A stretch of 64,000 nt of DNA from BP-464 sp963825415. Lineage in GTDB: Bacteria > Actinomycetota > Thermoleophilia > Solirubrobacterales > Solirubrobacteraceae. The notes under the pieces are model-generated. The model saw nothing but the letters and a program-made list of their open reading frames with translations. It was not told the origin of the DNA and searched no databases. The position numbers and the translations under genes were made by a program. Location: assembly GCA_963825415.1 (NCBI GenBank), contig CAWGTD010000001.1, forward strand, positions 4,520 to 68,519. The letters are read 5' to 3'. Below are positions 23,428-32,218 of the stretch, in pieces. The stretch's first letter is position 1, and every line of letters begins with the position of its first letter.

Positions 23428-25626
23428 TCATGCCGCGCCGACCTCGACACGCGCGGAGGTCGCCGCGCCGATCGGCTCGTCGACGCTCCAGCCCTCGACC
23501 AGCGTCTCGACATGCAGGCAGCCGCCGCAGGCGCCGCAGAAGTGCTCCGTCAGGGTCACGCGCGGCGCCTCGCTGCGGTCGCGCACGCGCATCTCGAGGG
23601 TCTCGAAGACATCCGCCACCGCCGCCACCCGGGCCACGACCGCGTCGGACTCGCGGAAGTCCGGCGACGCGCCGAGGTCGTTGGTGCAGTAGGCGCAGGA
23701 CCAGGCGCCCTCGGAGTCCCGCAGGACCGAGACGCCGGCGATCTCCGGTTCGGCCATCTCGCGCTCGGGGTCGGAGCCCAGGCGCTCGCGCCGGATCGCC
23801 CGCCTGCGTTCGGCCGTGGCCGACTCGTCGACGTTGCCCTCCTGGTCGACCACGGCGCCGTAGGCCTCGAAGGCGTGGCGTTCGGTCACGTACCCGGAGT
23901 GGACGTCGCGCGCGATGCTGTCCAGGCTGCGCAGCAGTGGATCCCCCAGACCGCCGCCGCCGCCACTGCGCGAGAGGAACACCTCCCCACGCCCCAGCAC
24001 GAGGTGGGTGACCTTGTTGCGGGTGGGCGCGTCGACCGCCTCGATCCGGTCGCTGGTGGGCATCAGGCCGTCGGCGAGCAGCTGCTCGACGTTCGTGTCG
24101 CGCAGGATCACGTAGTCGCCGGCCGACGGCGGCATCCCGCCTCCGAAGCCGTGCGGCGGCACCTCGGCGAGGTTGTTCCACACCGGGCCGGCGATCGCGT
24201 CGGTGTGGCGGACCGCGTAGGCCTGCTCCATACCGTTGCCGCCGCGGGTCGCCCCCGGACCCCCGCAGTTGGCGGTGATCCGGCGCCAGAGGAAGAACAC
24301 CGGGTCCTGTGTCTCGTGCGTTTCGACGTCGGCCATGCCGCAGCCGGCCATCATCGTGAATCCGTAGGTGTCGAGGCCGTCGGCGGTCGGCTGGGCCGGC
24401 CCTCCCGTCGCCGCCGCCCCGTCGACGTAGAACATGACCGACGAGCCGCCGTGCTGGTTGGAGCCGAACAGCGCGAACGCCGGGAAGCCGTCGACCGTGC
24501 GCCCGGACACGCGTCCGCGCAGGCCGGGCTGGTCGCTGAGGGCCAGCGCCTGGTTGAGGGCGTGACGGACGAGGTTGATCGCGTGCGAGCCGACCTCGGC
24601 ATGCGACGCGCTCACCGGCGCGGGCGGGATGGAGTTCATGATCGTCCCCGGCTCGCCCAGGTCGATGTGGATCGGCCGGAACAGGCCGCCGTTCACCGGC
24701 AGGTCGCCGTAGGCCAGCATCACCGTGATGGCCGTCATCGTGCACCCGAGCATCGAGCCCGCGGTGGAGTTGATGAAGCCGTCGATCTGCGGCACGCCGG
24801 AATACGTGAACCGCAGGTCCTCGCCGTCGACCTCCATGTCGAGGCGCATCTCCAGGAGCTGGTCGGGACCGTCGTGGCCGTCGAACTCGTTCCAGTTGAC
24901 CGCGCTGTAGACGCCGTCGGGGAGGGCCGCGATGCGCGAGCGCAGGACCTGCTCGGAGAGGTCCTTGTTGAGCTCGCAGTACTCCTGGTGACGCTCGAGC
25001 CCGTACTCGTCGATCAGCTGGGTCAGCTTCCGGGAGGCGGTGTTGTTGGCGGCGATCATCGACCGCAGGTCGTTGAGCACCGGGCCCGGCACGCGGACGT
25101 TGGCGGCGATGAACTGCTCCCACTCAGGCGCGATGGTGCCGTCGCGGATGACCTGGATCGGCGGGAACCGCAGGCCCTCCTGCCAGACGTCGTGCGCCCC
25201 CGGAGCGAAGCCGGAGATGCCGACACCCCCCACGTCGAGCACGTGCATGTTCACGAAGCTCCACCCGAGGTGCTCGTCGCCGTAGAACGTGGGCATGATG
25301 ACGCTGACGTCGCCCTGATGGAGGGCGCCCGCGGTGTGCGGGTCGTTGACGATCCAGCCGTCGCCGGGCTTGACGTCGATGTCCGCGGCCAGCTCGCTGA
25401 CCTTCTGCGTGCCGACGAGCGAGGAGCCCAGGTGCGCGAGCACGTACGCGGCGAAGCTGAGGTGTTCGGGCGTGCGGTCCAGCAGGCACGTCGAGAAGTC
25501 CTTGGCCTCGACGACGATCGGCGACCCTGACGTCCGCATCAGGGTGATCGCCATCTCGCGGGCCACGTTCTCCAGCGCCTTGCGATGGATCTCCGCGGCG
25601 ATGACGTCGTACTCGGGCTTGCTCAC
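23428..25626 (-). CDS. HyuB/AcxB-type subunit with fused cysteine-rich gamma-like tail
   Basis: 732 residues, ATG start nine bases after the HyuA stop. The HyuB domain covers about residues 5 to 600 (IAAEIHRKALENVAREMAIT, GWIVNDPHTAGALHQGDVSV, GGATRGGNGMEQAYAVRH-like glycine-rich part, SGGGGGLGDPLLRSLDS). The last 100 or so residues hold CAYC and CGACGGC cysteine pairs, again resembling the acetone-carboxylase gamma subunit. The same fusion occurs in the HyuB at 755, although the two proteins are otherwise quite different. With HyuA (25636) it would form an ATP-using carboxylase or amidase. Confidence 0.9.
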   Translation of the reverse strand: MSKPEYDVIAAEIHRKALENVAREMAITLMRTSGSPIVVEAKDFSTCLLDRTPEHLSFAAYVLAHLGSSLVGTQKVSELAADIDVKPGDGWIVNDPHTAGALHQGDVSVIMPTFYGDEHLGWSFVNMHVLDVGGVGISGFAPGAHDVWQEGLRFPPIQVIRDGTIAPEWEQFIAANVRVPGPVLNDLRSMIAANNTASRKLTQLIDEYGLERHQEYCELNKDLSEQVLRSRIAALPDGVYSAVNWNEFDGHDGPDQLLEMRLDMEVDGEDLRFTYSGVPQIDGFINSTAGSMLGCTMTAITVMLAYGDLPVNGGLFRPIHIDLGEPGTIMNSIPPAPVSASHAEVGSHAINLVRHALNQALALSDQPGLRGRVSGRTVDGFPAFALFGSNQHGGSSVMFYVDGAAATGGPAQPTADGLDTYGFTMMAGCGMADVETHETQDPVFFLWRRITANCGGPGATRGGNGMEQAYAVRHTDAIAGPVWNNLAEVPPHGFGGGMPPSAGDYVILRDTNVEQLLADGLMPTSDRIEAVDAPTRNKVTHLVLGRGEVFLSRSGGGGGLGDPLLRSLDSIARDVHSGYVTERHAFEAYGAVVDQEGNVDESATAERRRAIRRERLGSDPEREMAEPEIAGVSVLRDSEGAWSCAYCTNDLGASPDFRESDAVVARVAAVADVFETLEMRVRDRSEAPRVTLTEHFCGACGGCLHVETLVEGWSVDEPIGAATSARVEVGAA

Positions 25627-25635
25627 TGGTCCTCC

Positions 25636-27729
25636 CTAGCGGGTCAGGATGAAGTTCATGAACTCGTCGCGCGCGGCGGTGATTCCGGGCGGGACGAAGA
25701 TCGTGGTGTCGTGGGCGTCGATGATCGCGGGGCCTTCCACGCTGACACCCGGCACGACCTGCTGCTCGTCATAGACCTTCACGTCCTCGCGCGCGCGCAC
25801 GCTCGGGAGGTAGACGCTGCGAGTCGAAGCCTCCGGCTGCTCGGCCGTCACGGTGCTGGTCTTCGCGGACTCGAAGCGAGGACGCTGCTGGCGCCCGATG
25901 GCGGTCACGCTGTAGGTGACCATCGTCGCGGGCACGCCTTCCCAGGCGGTTCCCTCGCCGTAGGTCCGCTCGTAGAGCGCGCGGAACATGCCCCCGAGGT
26001 TCTCTGCGTCCTCACGCTCCAGCGATCGCTCGGGCAGCACGAGCGACAGTTCGTAGGCCTGGCCCTGGAAGCGGAAGTCACCCGACCGCAGGACCTCGAT
26101 CGCCTCCTCGTCGAAGCCCTCGGCCGCCATCTCCGCGCGCGCGGCGACGACCATCGCCTCGGTGATCTCGTTCACGCGGTCGACATCGTCGGCGCGGCTG
26201 AGGTCCCAGCCCACCGACTGGTCGTTGCGCAGCATGAAGTTCGCCGAGAGCAGGCCGAGGCCGCAGAACACCGAGCTGTTCTGAGGGATGACGATCGTTC
26301 CGATCCCCAGGCGCTCGGCGATCTGCGACGCGAACATCGGCAGCGTCCCGCCGTAGGCGAGGAACAGGAACTCACGCGGGTCGTGGCCCTTCTCGACGCT
26401 GACCTCGCGAACGGCGTTGGCCATGTTCGCGACGACGAGGTCGTGCACCGCCGCCGCCGCCTCGTCCGTGCTCCAGCCGAACTGCTCGCCGAGAGTCCGA
26501 TCCAGCGCCTCCGCCGCCAGCTCCGGCCGCAGTGGAACGCGGCCGTTGAGGTAGCGGTCCGGGTCGATGAAGCCCATCGTCACCATCGCGTCGGTGACCG
26601 TCGCCTCGGTCCCGCCCTTGCCGAGCGCGGCGGGCCCCGGGGCCGAGCCCGCGCTGCGCGGACCGACCTGCGGCACCCCGCGCTCGGACACCCAGGCGAT
26701 CGAGCCGCCGCCCGCGCCGACGGAGACGACGTCGACGATGTTGACTCCGGTCTTGAACGGCCCGAGCTCGAGGTTCTTCTCGACCACGATCTCGTTGTCG
26801 GTGATGATGCCGGTGTCGAAGCTGGTGCCGCCCATGTCGCCCAGCAGGACGTTGGTATGGCCCATGCGCCGGGCCAGCTCGTTCGCCCCGATGGCGCCGG
26901 CCGCCGGCCCCGAGCCCAGCAGTGCGAGCGGGTAGCGCTTGGCCTTCTCGAGGCTGATGCCGCCGCCGAGGCCCTGGAAGAAGGCAAGTCCGCCCTGCAG
27001 GCCGGCGTCGCGCAGCTTGGTGTCGAGCGAGGTCAGGTAGTTCTCCGCTCGGTCCTGCACGAACGAGTTCAGCACCGCGGTGGTCCAGCGGCGGGTTTCG
27101 CCTGACACCGGGAAGACGCTGTGCGAGGTCGTCACGAAGAGGTCCGGGAAAGCCTCCTTGACGATCCGCTCTGCCTCCAGCTCGTTGCTGCCGTTGACAT
27201 AGCTGGAGAGGAAGCAGATCGCGAGCGCGTCGATCTTCTCCTCCTCCACGAGCCGGCGGGTCGCGTCGCGGACCTGGTCGGCGGCCACGGGGACGAGCAC
27301 GGTGCCCTCGTAGTCGGTGCGCTCCTCGATCTCGGCGATCGAGGTACGCGCCACGAGCTCGGGGATGTTCACCTGGACCTGGTCGTCGAACTCCGTCCGC
27401 CGGGCCCCGCCGGCCAGGCGGAACGCGTCGGAGAAGCCGTGGGTGACGAGGACCCCGACGTGCGAGCCGCGAAGCTCGGTGATCGTGTTCGTCACGACCG
27501 TCGTGGCGTTGATGAACAGCTTGGTCCGGGCGAGCAGGTCGGCGAGCGACACCCCGAGCTCGCCCGCCGCCACCTCCACGGCCGCGAGCACGCCGCGGCT
27601 GAAGTCGTCGTAGGTGGTGAGGGCCTTGCCGCGCTCCACCCGGTCGCCCAGGACCACGGCCACATCGGTGTGGGTTCCCCCGACGTCCACACCGATGAAG
27701 GCGCCGGCGCTCGATCCGTTCTCCGACAT
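25636..27729 (-). CDS. HyuA/AcxA-type ATP-binding subunit
   Basis: 697 residues from ATG at 27729, with GAGAGGA as ribosome site a few bases upstream; the longer frame to 27864 has no family similarity. It shows GAFIGVDVGGTHTDVAVV (first phosphate loop), INATTVVTNTITELRGSHVGVLVTHG, LLGDMGGTSFDTGII (second loop, about residue 300) and PIDERS-like late segments ending GPAIIDAHDTTIFVPPG. Length and order match HyuA/AcxA. It is the first gene of the six-gene operon ending at 19477. No TetR-type palindrome of the window family is seen in the 200-base gap upstream. Confidence 0.92.
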   Translation of the reverse strand: MSENGSSAGAFIGVDVGGTHTDVAVVLGDRVERGKALTTYDDFSRGVLAAVEVAAGELGVSLADLLARTKLFINATTVVTNTITELRGSHVGVLVTHGFSDAFRLAGGARRTEFDDQVQVNIPELVARTSIAEIEERTDYEGTVLVPVAADQVRDATRRLVEEEKIDALAICFLSSYVNGSNELEAERIVKEAFPDLFVTTSHSVFPVSGETRRWTTAVLNSFVQDRAENYLTSLDTKLRDAGLQGGLAFFQGLGGGISLEKAKRYPLALLGSGPAAGAIGANELARRMGHTNVLLGDMGGTSFDTGIITDNEIVVEKNLELGPFKTGVNIVDVVSVGAGGGSIAWVSERGVPQVGPRSAGSAPGPAALGKGGTEATVTDAMVTMGFIDPDRYLNGRVPLRPELAAEALDRTLGEQFGWSTDEAAAAVHDLVVANMANAVREVSVEKGHDPREFLFLAYGGTLPMFASQIAERLGIGTIVIPQNSSVFCGLGLLSANFMLRNDQSVGWDLSRADDVDRVNEITEAMVVAARAEMAAEGFDEEAIEVLRSGDFRFQGQAYELSLVLPERSLEREDAENLGGMFRALYERTYGEGTAWEGVPATMVTYSVTAIGRQQRPRFESAKTSTVTAEQPEASTRSVYLPSVRAREDVKVYDEQQVVPGVSVEGPAIIDAHDTTIFVPPGITAARDEFMNFILTR

Positions 27730-27929
27730 CCAGGTCCTCTCGTTCTCGAACAGCGGGGTTGCCGCGCCCGCCAGCTTGGCACGGGCGGGCCCGCTCCCGA
27801 GCATTTTCCGGACACAACGACCCCTTCGGGGGGGCTGCCGGGCCGCGGCGGCCTTCGCCCCCACCCGACCGGGTTGAAGCGGCGCCGCCGATCGCCCGAT
27901 TCGAGGTGGGCTCCCCTACCGTCGCCGCC

Positions 27930-28895
27930 ATGGCGATCGGGCTCCAGGTCCCGCCCTCCAGCGGAGGGCCGCGGGAGGCGGTCGAGTGGATCGCGGCCGC
28001 GGAGGCGGCGGGCGTGGAGCAGGTCTGGCTGACCCAGGCGCCGGTCGGCCCCGACGCCCTCGGCGTCCTCGCGGCCGCGGCGACCAGGACGACCGACGTC
28101 CTTCTCGGCACCTCGGTGGTCCCCATCTTCTCGAGGCATCCGCTCGTGACGGCCTCGCAGGCGTTCACCGTCGCGGACCTCTCGGGCGGGCGGCTGAGGC
28201 TCGGCCTGGGCACGAGCCACAGCCATCTCGTCCAGGACACCCATGGCGTGCCGTTCGACCGGCCGCAGGCCCGCATGCGGGAGTACCTGCACATCGTTCG
28301 GCAGATGCTCACCTTGGGCGAGGTCGCGCACGACGGCCGGTACTGGTCGGCTCATGCCAGTGGGCCTGCCACGGACGTGCCGATCCTCGTCGGCGCGCTC
28401 GGCGAGCGCGGATTTCGGTTGGCCGGAGAGATCGCCGACGGCGCGATCCCCTGGCTGTGCCCGGCCGGCTATCTGCACGATGTCGCGCGCCCGGCTCTGG
28501 AGGCCGGCGCGCGGGCCGCCGGAAGACGGGTGCCCCCGCTTCTCGCCCATGTGCTCGTGGCGCCCTCGGCCGATCGCGAGTCGGCGCGGGCTGCGGCCAT
28601 GCAGCGCATCGCGGCCAACGCGCGGATGCCGTTCTACGCCCGGATGCTGGAACGGGCGGGCGTGCCGGTGAACGCTCCTGACGGCCCCGGCCGTGCGGCG
28701 GACGCGCTGCTGATCTGCGGGGACCCGGACGAGCTCGGGCAGCGGCTGCAGGCCCTGCTGGCCTCGGGGTTCGACGAGCTGCTGGTCTCGCCGATCTTCG
28801 TCGGCGACGAGACGCGCGAGTGGCAGCTGCTCTCGGCGGTGATCGGAGGCCTAGCCCACCGACCGGTGCGCGATGCGCTGGAGAGGACCGCCTGA
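27930..28895 (+). CDS. luciferase-like monooxygenase (LLM class)
   Basis: 321 residues from ATG at 27930. LLM marks: GLQVPPSSGGPREAVEWIAA, VEQVWLTQAPVGPDALG, LLGTSVVPIFSRHPLVTA, SGGRLRLGLGTSHSHLVQD and VPILVGALGERGFRLAGEIADG. The pattern with GTSH...VQD resembles F420-dependent members. TACCGT at 27917-27922 is a possible -10 box seven bases before the ATG, and no ribosome site is visible, so the mRNA may be leaderless. It overlaps the NTF2-like gene by one base (TGATG). It heads a four-gene run to 31003. Confidence 0.87.
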   Translation: MAIGLQVPPSSGGPREAVEWIAAAEAAGVEQVWLTQAPVGPDALGVLAAAATRTTDVLLGTSVVPIFSRHPLVTASQAFTVADLSGGRLRLGLGTSHSHLVQDTHGVPFDRPQARMREYLHIVRQMLTLGEVAHDGRYWSAHASGPATDVPILVGALGERGFRLAGEIADGAIPWLCPAGYLHDVARPALEAGARAAGRRVPPLLAHVLVAPSADRESARAAAMQRIAANARMPFYARMLERAGVPVNAPDGPGRAADALLICGDPDELGQRLQALLASGFDELLVSPIFVGDETREWQLLSAVIGGLAHRPVRDALERTA

Positions 28896-29524
28896 TGGCG
28901 GATGGCTGGTGGACCGACGAGGGTCTCGTCCGCCTGCACTTCGAGGCGGCGCAGCTGATCGCGCGCTTCGGGCGGGCCGTGGACCGCCGGGACTATGACC
29001 TCGTGCGATCGCTGTTCGTCGGAGAGGCCGTCGACGAGCATGGCCTCTACTCCGGGACCGTCGAGCAGTTCATCGCGGGCTTCGACGCCCGGGCCCGGAC
29101 GATTCCCGAGGCGCAACACCTCAACGGGCCGACGCTCGTGCACGAGGTCGACCCGCAGACGCGTCACCTGCTCACGGAGACCGGCTGTGTGGCCTGGTCG
29201 CGCGTCTACGCGGACGGCCCGATCCCGTCGGTGTTCTACGACGGCCCGACGATCCCCGAAGGAAGCCCGAACTCCCGGCTGGCCACCGTCGCCAACCGCT
29301 ACCTCGACCTGATCACCGAGCTCGACGGCGAGCTGCGGTTCGTCTACCGCACGATCATCTTCGAGTGGCGCACTGTCACCGAGGCCGAGCCGGGCGAGCT
29401 CTTCCCGGAGAGCTGGCCGCTCGCCAAGCGCGACACGACGGATCCCAGCTACCGGTCGCTCGCGGACGTCCGCGCCGATTACGAGCAGCGCCGTGCGCAG
29501 ATCTACGAGGACCGCGCGGGATGA
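28895..29524 (+). CDS. SnoaL/NTF2-like protein
   Basis: 209 residues. LHFEAAQLIARFGRAVDRRD followed by YDLVRSLFVGEAVDEHGLYS is the typical SnoaL-like start; the C-terminal third (SWPLAKRDTTDPSYR) is similar in plan to the protein at 18974 (DLPPDFPRGERGPSD). Start and stop overlap the neighbours by one and four bases, so it is translated with the LLM before it and the reductase after it. It may be an isomerase/hydratase or an accessory subunit for the LLM. No more precise function can be read. Confidence 0.8.
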   Translation: MADGWWTDEGLVRLHFEAAQLIARFGRAVDRRDYDLVRSLFVGEAVDEHGLYSGTVEQFIAGFDARARTIPEAQHLNGPTLVHEVDPQTRHLLTETGCVAWSRVYADGPIPSVFYDGPTIPEGSPNSRLATVANRYLDLITELDGELRFVYRTIIFEWRTVTEAEPGELFPESWPLAKRDTTDPSYRSLADVRADYEQRRAQIYEDRAG

Positions 29525-30513
29525 GCACGCAGCCGGCGGCCCCGCACGAGCCAGGGCACGTGATCGAGCACCCGAACGAGTTCGAGCTGCGGGTCGTGGC
29601 CGTGGTCGACCAAGCCGTCGACGTCCGGTCCTTCGAGCTCGCGCCCTGCTCGGGGCGGCCGCTGCCGAGATGGGAGCCGGGCGCCCACCTCGACGTCCTG
29701 ATCTCCGATCAGATGGAGCGCCAGTTCTCCCTGTGCGGCGACCCCGCTGCCGACACGTGGCGCATCGGCGTCCTGAACGAGCCGGACGGCCGCGGCGGCT
29801 CGGCGTGGATGCATGAGCAGGTATCCGAAGGCGACGTCCTGCGGGTGCGCGGGCCGCGCAACAACTTCCCCCTGGTCGAGGGGGCGACCGAGTACGTGAT
29901 GGTGGCCGGCGGTATCGGGATCACTCCGCTGCTGCCGATGATCCGTGTGCTCGATGCCCGCGGAGCCGCGTGGTCGTTGCTCTACGGCGGTCGCCACCGC
30001 GCATCGATGGGCTTCCTCTCCGAGCTGGAGACCTACGGCGAGCGCGTCACGATCTGCCCGCAGGACGAGAGCGGGCTCCTCGACCTCGACAGCCTGCTCG
30101 GGACGTCACGCCGGGGCGCGCTCGTCTACTGCTGCGGGCCCGAGCCGCTGCTGCAGGCGGTCGAGGGGCGGCTCGTGGCGTGGCCGCCGCGCTCGCTGCA
30201 CCTCGAGCGGTTCCGCCCCGCGCCCGGCGCGCTGGACGGAGAGCGAACGCCGTTCGAGGTCTTCTGCGAGTTCAGCGGGATCACGCTGCAGGTCCGTGCC
30301 GACCAGACGATCGCCGAGGCCGCCGAGGCGGCGGGCATCGAGATCGAGACGTCCTGCCGGGAAGGTACCTGCGGGACGTGCGAAACCGAGGTGCTCGAGG
30401 GCATTCCCGACCACCGCGACTCGTTCCTTCAGCCCGACGAACGAGCGACGAACGAGACGATGATGATCTGCTGCGGCCGCGCGAAGACCGAGCGGCTGGT
30501 GCTGGGCCTCTAG
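29521..30513 (+). CDS. phthalate-dioxygenase-type reductase (FMN, NAD, plant-type [2Fe-2S])
   Basis: 330 residues. The flavin site RQFSLCG (about residue 64), the nucleotide loop VAGGIGITPLLPM (about 120 to 135), CGPEPLL and the C-terminal ferredoxin cysteines CREGTCGTC plus a later ICC follow the class IA oxygenase reductase order. It moves electrons from NADH to an iron-sulfur oxygenase. No Rieske oxygenase alpha subunit is in the window, so its partner is elsewhere or is the LLM/NTF2 system with which it is co-translated (ATGA overlap with the preceding gene). Confidence 0.9.
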   Translation: MSTQPAAPHEPGHVIEHPNEFELRVVAVVDQAVDVRSFELAPCSGRPLPRWEPGAHLDVLISDQMERQFSLCGDPAADTWRIGVLNEPDGRGGSAWMHEQVSEGDVLRVRGPRNNFPLVEGATEYVMVAGGIGITPLLPMIRVLDARGAAWSLLYGGRHRASMGFLSELETYGERVTICPQDESGLLDLDSLLGTSRRGALVYCCGPEPLLQAVEGRLVAWPPRSLHLERFRPAPGALDGERTPFEVFCEFSGITLQVRADQTIAEAAEAAGIEIETSCREGTCGTCETEVLEGIPDHRDSFLQPDERATNETMMICCGRAKTERLVLGL

Positions 30514-30547
30514 CGCCCCCAGAAAACCAAGGCCACAAGGAGAACAG

Positions 30548-31003
30548 ATGCCCGACACCCAGTCCGTCGAAGAACGCCTTGCCCGGCTCGAGGCCAAGCA
30601 GGCGATCAAAGAGCTGATGGCCGGCTACGCGTTCGGCTGCGACAACCAGAACGCGGAGCGCTTCATGTCGATCTGGACCGAGGACGCCCATTGGAACCTG
30701 GGCGGCGTGTTCGGCGAGGCCGACGGAGCCGAGGCGATCGAGGAGACCCTGCGCAACATCTGGGTCGCGTCACCCGAGACCCACCACTGGATCACCGACG
30801 TCACCGTGGACTTCACGGGTGACGGCTCCGCCACGGGCGAGGCCCACACCATCTGCTACGTCAAGAACGCCGAGGGCGACGAGCTGTTCGTCTCCTGTGA
30901 CTACGACAATCGCTACGAGAGTCGCGACGGCCGCTGGCTCATGTCGAGCTGCGTGCTCGACGTGCACTGGTGGAAGGCGCTCCCGTTCCGGGATCTGGGC
31001 TAG
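30548..31003 (+). CDS. SnoaL/NTF2-like protein
   Basis: 151 residues with ribosome site AAGGAGAAC just before the ATG. VEERLARLEAKQAIKELMAG and then GYAFGCDNQNAERFMSIW and EDAHWNLGG mark the small SnoaL-like fold; DVTVDFTGDGSATGEAHTIC and YESRDGRWLMSSCVLD complete it. It resembles small accessory or isomerase proteins found with Rieske and flavin monooxygenases. It is the last gene of the LLM-reductase run and its 3' end overlaps the converging OsmC gene by 65 bases. Confidence 0.8.
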   Translation: MPDTQSVEERLARLEAKQAIKELMAGYAFGCDNQNAERFMSIWTEDAHWNLGGVFGEADGAEAIEETLRNIWVASPETHHWITDVTVDFTGDGSATGEAHTICYVKNAEGDELFVSCDYDNRYESRDGRWLMSSCVLDVHWWKALPFRDLG

Positions 31004-31466
31004 CGCGGAAGCGAAGCGTCGTCTCGATCGGGACTGCCGGCGCGAGCGTCTTTGCCACCGGACACCGGTCGCAGTGCAGCCGGTGGGCCCGCTCGGCGGC
31101 CTCACGGTGCTCGGACGGCGCAGTCAGCTCGTAGGCCACCTCGATTCGGCTTATGACCAGGGTGCCTTCGTCCACTGCGACGTGACCCACGGCTTCCGTG
31201 GAGAACGTGTCGCGGTTCGCGTCGATCCTGCGGGCGCGCAACATCCCCGCCAGCGTTCCCGACAGACAGGCTGCGGTGGCAGCGACGACGTGGTCGAGCG
31301 TCGACGCCCGCGGGGTGACCACGGACGGGTCGAGGCCGTAGTGGTCGGCGATCTCGGAGTGCACTCCGTAGACGACCGGCTCGTCTTCGCACGGCAGATG
31401 GGCCTGTCGATCAGCCCCGGGCAGCTTCTCCACCCGGACGCGGGAGACGTAGACGTCCTCAGTCAA
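30939..31466 (-). CDS. OsmC/Ohr-family protein
   Basis: About 175 residues if the TTG at 31466 is the start; this start overlaps the stop of the TetR gene by eight bases and no ATG precedes the conserved part. The two family cysteines are in VAATAACLSGTLAGML and LHCDRCPVAKTL, as in OsmC-like thiol peroxidases. The C-terminal tail (about 20 residues) is antisense to the end of the NTF2-like gene, so true length is a little uncertain. It probably reduces organic peroxides or sulfur species and may be co-transcribed with TetR 31459. Confidence 0.8.
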   Translation of the reverse strand: MTEDVYVSRVRVEKLPGADRQAHLPCEDEPVVYGVHSEIADHYGLDPSVVTPRASTLDHVVAATAACLSGTLAGMLRARRIDANRDTFSTEAVGHVAVDEGTLVISRIEVAYELTAPSEHREAAERAHRLHCDRCPVAKTLAPAVPIETTLRFRASPDPGTGAPSTSARRARSST

Positions 31467-32097
31467 CCGACTTGCCGCAGCCGACCATGCGGACGGCGTA
31501 CTCCGCGTAGAGGTCCCCGACATCGGCGGGAGTCAGCTCGCCCGAGCTGCGGTACCAGACGGCCACCGCCATGCCCATCTGCAGGATCGCGTAGGTCGCG
31601 ATCTTGGGGTGGGAAACATCGAACCGCCGCTGGGCGATCCCGCGCTCCACGAGCCGCTCGAAGATGCCGACGTACTCCTCGCGGTAGGCGATCTGGCGCG
31701 TGCGCGCGGGCTCCTCGAGGCTCGTGATCTCGCGCTCGCTGACGAACATCTTGAGCCGGTTCGTCGCGTGGAACTCGACGTGGGAGCGCACGGCGCGCCG
31801 GAGCTGCTCCTGCACGTCATCGGTGGAGTCGATCGCTCTGTGCGCGTCGTCGATCAGCCGCTGGATGGTGCCCTTGACGATGGCCCGGAGGAGGGCCTGC
31901 TTGGAGTCGACGTGGTTGTAGATCGCCGGCGCACCTATTCCGACCCGCTCGGCGATGGCCTTCATGGTGGTCGCCTCGTAACCGCGCTCGGCGAACAGGT
32001 GCAGCGCAGCCTCGTGGATGGCGAGCGCGGTGGGGCTGCGTGGAGCGCCGTCGTTCGCCGCGCCGTCGGGCTCCAGGACTGCCGAAACGACCCTCAC
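31459..32097 (-). CDS. TetR-family transcriptional regulator
   Basis: 212 residues with a GTG start; a later start is possible because the helix-turn-helix begins near residue 25. The DNA-binding region is EAALHLFAERGYEATTMKAI and AERVGIGAPAIYNHVDSKQAL. The C-terminal part has MGMAVAVWYRSSGELTPADV. It is divergent from the indolepyruvate oxidoreductase gene at 32219 with 121 bases between, so it probably represses the IOR-mutase operon. It is followed directly by the OsmC gene. No copy of the ACCGACC palindrome is in this gap, suggesting a different operator. Confidence 0.9.
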   Translation of the reverse strand: MRVVSAVLEPDGAANDGAPRSPTALAIHEAALHLFAERGYEATTMKAIAERVGIGAPAIYNHVDSKQALLRAIVKGTIQRLIDDAHRAIDSTDDVQEQLRRAVRSHVEFHATNRLKMFVSEREITSLEEPARTRQIAYREEYVGIFERLVERGIAQRRFDVSHPKIATYAILQMGMAVAVWYRSSGELTPADVGDLYAEYAVRMVGCGKSVD

Positions 32098-32218
32098 GGG
32101 GCCGAGGATACGGCCGCTCGCGGCCGCTGAGTGGGGGTCCCAGCCTCAGCCCCCCCGATCGGGTCGTCTTGCTGTAGGCGCCCCCGACCAGCAAGGGGCG
32201 ACCCACGATCATGCAGAG

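Noticed and set aside
32125..32155. GCTGAG/CTCAGC inverted repeat in the TetR-IOR gap as operator
   Set aside because: The arms are short, the spacer is about 13 bases, and chance repeats of this size are common at this GC content; no second copy supports it.
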